From positions 8,940,501 to 9,004,500 of the forward strand of contig NC_059547.1 in the NCBI RefSeq assembly GCF_905220415.1: a stretch of 64,000 bases of DNA, read 5' to 3'. Both the position numbers and the translations under genes were made by a program. The notes under the pieces were generated by a model, which ran no database searches, was not told the origin of the DNA, and saw only the letters and a list, made by a program, of their open reading frames with translations. Each line of letters starts with the position of its first letter. Within the stretch, counting starts at the first letter, position 1. This DNA is from Colias croceus. Lineage: Eukaryota; Arthropoda; Insecta; Lepidoptera; Pieridae. This document shows positions 60,991 through 64,000 of this stretch, piece by piece.

Positions 60991-62027
60991 TGATGAATAT
61001 ATAGGCTTAGTATATAGGTATGTGGATATTGAAAAATGACAACAGGTTGATTTTATTTGTTAGATACAATAATAATTGTAAAACTTAACATACCTAAAGA
61101 TTTTGAATACTCCATCCAATGTTATATATTTACATTAATAATTGATAGTCAAATATAATAACGATAAAAATAATTTTGAAAAAAATTCTTCTATAATATC
61201 TAATATGAATTATTTGCAATCATCGATAGTGGAGAAAAGTGGGAGAAAATAAATAAATGACAAAATATATCTTTCTCTTCCATCTTATCCTGTCAAAGCA
61301 AGTAGAAAATTAGAAATGTTTGCAAAAAGTATTTTCTCAATGTTTTAACTTTTAATTGTATACCTACGTAGTATATTATTATTAGTCTGTGCTGTTCAAC
61401 TATACCATTGATATATTGATATACTTACATGTGGTTTTATAAAGTCTACGCGTAATACGCGTAACTACATTCTCAAGTACTTGCCTAAGTAATAAAAAGA
61501 TACGTTATGAAATGATCAAGCGTTGTGAGCTGCTAATCAAAATATTTAGTTACCCGCAGTTTCACAAAAAGTTGACGGTTCAATCCTTTGGCGGCTGTTT
61601 CTTTTAAAAAAGAAATAGTCACCACTTATACTACCTACCCGGTAGGACTTCTTATGGAACGACTTCTCTAGAATGGGTCTGGGTCTGGGTCATCACCTAT
61701 TTTCATTCCAAATTGGTTGAATTGTTTTTATTATTTATTTAGAAACTCTATTGACCTTCTCCTAAATACTTACTTCAAAATTTCGAAGAAATATCGTTAA
61801 AAATCATCAAACATATACATGTATGCATATTGCATACATCCTTTCTAGTTAAATTATTTGTGTAAGATAAAAATATCAAAGATGTTAATTTTCACATTTA
61901 ATATTATAATTTGATCAAAGTACATGCCGGATCAACTAATAAAAAGACTAAAACAATTCAACTTATGAAAATTATAATACCTATCGAGTAGGTACTAATA
62001 TAAAGTATACTACAACACTGTTTTTTG
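60991..62027. other. Intergenic stretch
   Basis: Upstream of the 278-residue gene and downstream of CFAP276. AT-rich; no feature recognised. Confidence 0.5.
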
Positions 62028-62600
62028 ATAGTTCAGGATACATCGCCCATTTTTGCAAGTGACTACTATCAAGCTGATTTTCCGTTTGTAGCTTTATTTT
62101 GATGAGACACCGAATAATTTCGTGTACGAAACTCGATTGTGGTAGCTAACAGAGATAACAAGGATAACATTTTTTGATTTGATGGTTCTCAAATATTTAT
62201 CACGCAATTTGTAGGACAATATTATGTCTGTTGAATTATATAAACATTAACTAAGTGAAAACAAAAAAATCAGCTTGTTAGTAATCATTTATGATGACCT
62301 CGTTATCGATACACTTTGGAAAGGGGGACTCTTTGAACAAACCATAGATTTTGTAGGACAAACATTTTTTCGATTAATATAAGTAATTATCTTGAGATTG
62401 AACAAAAAAAAATATTCAGTTAGTAATAAATATTTGAGAACCATCAAATCAAAAATTTTTATCCTTGTTATCTCTGTTAGCTACCACAATCGAGACTTTC
62501 GTACACGAAATTATTTGGCGTCTCATCAAAATAAAGCTACAAACGGAAAATTAGCTTGATAGTAGTCACTTGCAAAAATGGGCGATGTATCCTGAACTAT
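62028..62600. mobile_element. 573-bp foldback element with arms of about 175 bp
   Basis: ATAGTTCAGGATACATCGCC at the left is mirrored by GGCGATGTATCCTGAACTAT at the right. The arms match with few differences through AAGTGACTACTATCAAGCTG-type sequence to TTTGATTTGATGGTTCTCAA. The unpaired centre is about 220 bp and non-coding. The class is unknown, and target duplication was not clear. Confidence 0.85.
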
Positions 62601-62680
62601 GAGAATTATTATTGAGCAAATTAATTTTCTTTCTATACTTTAAAAAAACAACTTTTTGCCCTAATGTTCTAAGGGTTGTC

Positions 62681-62686
62681 TTTATT
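62681..62686 (-). terminator. CFAP276: Poly(A) signal of CFAP276
   Basis: AATAAA on the minus strand lies 16 bases after the stop codon. Confidence 0.6.
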
Positions 62687-62701
62687 ATGTTTTCAAATAA
62701 T

Positions 62702-63721
62702 TTAATAGAAGAAGATAGCGCCTCCAGCTGGCTGTCTACTGTATCCTGGATTGGTCTGTGAAGAATGCACTCCAGAATTCATCAACTTTACGCTAAAGGG
62801 TGACCGTTTTTCCGTGATACCTCCACGTTTCATAGGATGACCCTAAAAAGTAAAATGCATGGATAATATTTACTATAAACGATAAGGATTAATATTAATA
62901 AACCTAAAAACAAAATTGCGGATACTACAAAAAATATAATACAGCTGGCTTATACCTAGATATAGAAGGATCTATATATTGCTCTTGATTGGACATGAAA
63001 TGCCCTAATATAGAACTGCAATAAGATGTACCTATTTAAATAATTGAGTAGGAAATACAATACCAGAGGAATAACAACTGGCGGTAGCTTATCATAAGTA
63101 TTTCTTAAACGTCTCCATGTACCGCAGCCGATTGTTTCGGGTTGTAAGTAAAGATCCTCCTTGTCAGCGAAGCGTTCAGTTGAGTGATTGTATACAGCAG
63201 CAAGGACTATATCGAGACTGTCTTCTGGCAAGCTGATAAAGTCATAAGGAAGCTTTAACGTATTTAGATAATTATACTTTTACATACCTATATGTTATAT
63301 TTCTTTAAATATTGTTTCGAGACTAAGTTCCGTAGCCAGATTTATAGGAGTGTAGACGATTTGGGATAAAGGATTGGAAAGCAAGAATAGTCGAGATCTC
63401 GAAAAACCTTGGTCAACACCTACCATACCTATACAGTATAGGGGTAGGTATAAGCTACCTCTACTCATGTCCATCAACTTTATTATTGTTACGAAATTGA
63501 TTGACATGAATCGTATATAAAACTTACAAAAACGGATGAAAGAAACTTAGTTTTCTGACGCTGGCTAAAGTATGATGAGAGTAAAGACGGGATCCTGCGG
63601 AAACTCCGTGCTTTTCTTTAGTAGACAAAACAATGTCCTTGCTCAGTTCTCCCTCTTTTCGTAAATCGGGTAAAAGTTTTTTATTCCTAACTTGCTTTAT
63701 TCCTTTCATTCTGTTAGCCAT
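62702..63721 (-). CDS. CFAP276: Cilia- and flagella-associated protein 276-like (C1orf194)
   Basis: Exons 63721-63528, 63232-63064 and 62842-62702 join in phases 2 and 0 to a complete 167-residue protein, the usual length of the family. Recognisable family features are RLYSHHTLASVRKLSFFHP (vertebrate RLNSTPT-x-S-x-RR), PEDSLDIVLAAVYNHSTERF (vertebrate LDF-x-LAALYNHHTG-F) and a C-terminus with GYSRQPAGGAIFF (vertebrate GGYSRKKDGG-FF). CFAP276 is known as an inner protein of ciliary doublet microtubules; in an insect this implies sperm tails and ciliated sensory neurons. The start ATG is the first in frame, with context GCC-ATGGC. The family call rests on remembered sequence similarity. Confidence 0.78.
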
Positions 63722-63920
63722 GAATGGTTTTACTTTTGGAATTTTGATTGCCTATTTAGATAAAAAATTATTAACCTACAAGTCGTCAGCAATGTATTAT
63801 ACCAATAGATACCAATATTGTCATGGTAACTAAGATGTTTTCTTCTGTAAACAAAATAATAAGCAAAATAATATGAAGTGATAAAACAAGTTTGTGACTG
63901 TATTTATTTTGTAATCGCTA
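63722..63920. other. Upstream region of CFAP276
   Basis: Short AT-rich stretch probably including the CFAP276 promoter; no motif is identified with confidence. Confidence 0.4.
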
Positions 63921-63923
63921 AAG

Positions 63924-64000
63924 CTATCGCGCACGAGCAACTTTTGTCTCCGCAACTATTTTGTCTCTCCCACCCATGGCCTAGTATGAAAGTGCGCGCA
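63924..64000. mobile_element. Second copy of the Harbinger-type MITE, cut by the window end
   Basis: CGCGCACGAGCAACTTTTGT, CTCCGCAACTATTTTGTCTC and CTAGTATGAAAGTGCGCGCA match the element at 38594-38769 in order. The outermost end (AGCTATCGCG) differs from the GAGCCAGCGCG of the exon copy, and the right half lies outside the window. Confidence 0.75.

Overview
This window is AT-rich eukaryotic nuclear DNA. It has intron-containing genes with GT/AG splice sites, AATAAA signals, and many short transposable-element relics. The recurrent retroelement-tail phrases ('CGGTCCGCCCCGGCTTCGCC', 'TATAATATTAGTATAGAT') and the gene content point to an insect, most likely a moth or butterfly. I rebuilt gene models by joining exons whose splice phases and reading frames agree; I ran no database search.

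Layout. 1-16.8 kb holds no convincing complete gene. It contains a minus-strand relic resembling the N-terminus of dihydroorotate dehydrogenase (about 2.66-2.84 kb), several MITE-like elements and a 981-bp piggyBac-like element. 16.8-31.7 kb (+) carries 27 exons of a THSD7A-type, multi-thrombospondin-repeat, single-pass membrane protein; its signal-peptide exon is missing here. 34.4-39.6 kb (-) carries an unnamed coiled-coil protein gene of at least eight exons. Its last intron encloses an intact, intronless NDUFS1 (complex I 75-kDa subunit) gene on the same strand. One coding exon of this host gene is split by a 176-bp MITE with a TTA duplication; removing the MITE and one TTA restores the frame. 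41.2-52.9 kb (+) is a complete 16-coding-exon NFX1/shuttle craft gene (1218 aa) with a PAM2 motif, a RING-like domain, NFX1 zinc fingers and an R3H domain. 53-59 kb is mostly transposon-rich and holds one possible first exon at 55.3 kb. 59.2-61.0 kb (-) holds two neighbouring unnamed genes with somewhat similar C-termini. 62.7-63.7 kb (-) is a complete three-exon gene matching CFAP276 (C1orf194), a ciliary doublet protein.

The genes do not form a functional cluster. The NDUFS1 retrocopy and the CFAP276 gene would both fit expression in the male germline, but that is inference. The strongest unusual signals are the MITE in a coding exon, the nested NDUFS1 retrogene, decayed exon duplicates inside introns of THSD7A and shuttle craft, and three TE copies whose ends lie within about 25 bp of host splice sites.
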